From positions 1-6,237 of the forward strand of contig CALDGV010000751.1 in NCBI GenBank assembly GCA_937941745.1: a DNA stretch of 6,237 bases, in the 5' to 3' direction. Numbering within the stretch: position 1 is the stretch's first letter; each line of letters opens with the position of its first letter. Shown here in pieces: positions 5,902-6,237 of the stretch. The notes under the pieces were generated by a model that saw nothing but the letters and a program-made list of their open reading frames with translations, was not told where the DNA came from and searched no databases. The DNA is from an uncultured Prosthecobacter sp. (GTDB lineage Bacteria; Verrucomicrobiota; Verrucomicrobiia; Verrucomicrobiales; Verrucomicrobiaceae). A program made the position numbers and the translations under genes.

Positions 5902-6237
5902 TCAGCCTTCATTGTCCCAGCGACGTGGCTTGCCACCACCGCCACCGAAGCGCCTGCCGCCGCCTGCTCCTCCGTAGCCGCCGCCACCACCGCCGCCACG
6001 GTCATCAAAATCGCGGCGTGGACCGTAGGGCTTCTTGTAGCCACCAGGGCCGCCTTTGAACCCGCCGCCACCACCACCACCGTAGCCTGGCTTGCCGCCA
6101 TAGCCGCCGCCACCACCGCCGAAGCGCGGTTTGCCGCCGTAGCCGCCACCACCGCCTTCACGCTCACGGGGAGGACCGTCAAAGTCACGACGCGGAGGAC
6201 GTGGCGCCCAGTTGGCCGCTCCGCCGCCGCCTTCGCG
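5902..6237 (-). CDS. Glycine-rich RNA-binding-type protein, C-terminal part
   Basis: The 3' end of a minus-strand gene whose start lies beyond the window's right edge; 111 residues are visible, then TGA at 5902-5904. The frame is read from CGC at 6237 downwards. The visible part is a low-complexity Gly/Arg/Tyr/Phe tail with runs of 4-7 glycines broken by YGGKP, RRDFD and RRF groups, ending KPRRWDNEG. Such RGG-like tails follow an RRM domain in bacterial cold-inducible RNA-binding proteins and also occur at the end of some DEAD-box RNA helicases. The RRM type is favoured, but the diagnostic domain is outside the window. The tail would bind RNA non-specifically and may promote self-association. 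A strong intrinsic terminator begins about 20 bp after the stop. Confidence 0.7.
   Translation of the reverse strand, partial: REGGGGAANWAPRPPRRDFDGPPREREGGGGGYGGKPRFGGGGGGYGGKPGYGGGGGGGFKGGPGGYKKPYGPRRDFDDRGGGGGGGYGGAGGGRRFGGGGGKPRRWDNEG
6082..6153 (-). repeat. Tandem GGGGGYGGKP-type coding repeat
   Basis: Within the glycine-rich tail two adjacent near-identical 12-residue units occur, GGGGGYGGKPRF followed by GGGGGGYGGKPGY (visible residues about 28-52). The DNA is a run of GGT/GGC codons, so slippage or recombination could change the repeat number between strains. Boundaries are approximate. Confidence 0.55.

Noticed and set aside
5889..6188. 99-codon Ala/Val-rich frame on the minus strand
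   Set aside because: It is the alternative frame of the glycine-rich gene: GGC/GGT codons read as GCG/GTG. The glycine-rich frame is open from the window edge and has sensible RGG/YGG composition.

Overview
This high-GC window (roughly 60% or more over the genes) most likely comes from a Verrucomicrobia/Planctomycetes-type bacterium. That assignment is an inference. It rests on a secreted sulfatase of the type abundant in those phyla, a surface-type protein opening with the 'LExLESRLAPAG' motif common there, and a very glycine-rich tail of an RNA-binding-type protein. No rRNA, tRNA, CRISPR array, insertion sequence or integrase was seen.

Layout. Bases 1-291 hold no confident gene. This stretch is AT-rich for the window (about 45% GC by hand count) and has small dyads, a perfect TATAAT and a weak open frame. 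Next come two minus-strand genes: a DedA/VTT-family membrane protein (292-957) and an RraA-like (HMG-aldolase superfamily) protein (1060-1809). A 169-bp divergent intergenic region (1810-1978) with an operator-like dyad separates them from three plus-strand genes: a secreted sulfatase with its formylglycine signature intact (1979-3505), a 569-residue beta-solenoid surface/secreted-type protein (3564-5273), and a RidA-family protein (5352-5816). A strong bidirectional terminator (5850-5881) lies between RidA and the 3' end of a convergent minus-strand gene for a glycine-rich protein, which is cut by the window end (5902-6237).

How the genes may work together. The sulfatase would desulfate a polysaccharide or glycoconjugate in the periplasm or outside the cell. 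The divergently transcribed RraA-like enzyme could act on an organic acid or keto acid made further down such a pathway, and the dyad between them could be a shared operator. This link is inferred from position only. The solenoid protein follows the sulfatase by 58 bp, with a hairpin ending two bases before its start codon, so it may be independently expressed or translationally controlled. RidA (enamine/imine deaminase) and the glycine-rich protein look like housekeeping neighbours. No clearly new multi-gene system is evident. The least-described items are the solenoid protein, with one RTX-like turn per coil, and the AT-rich segment at the left edge.
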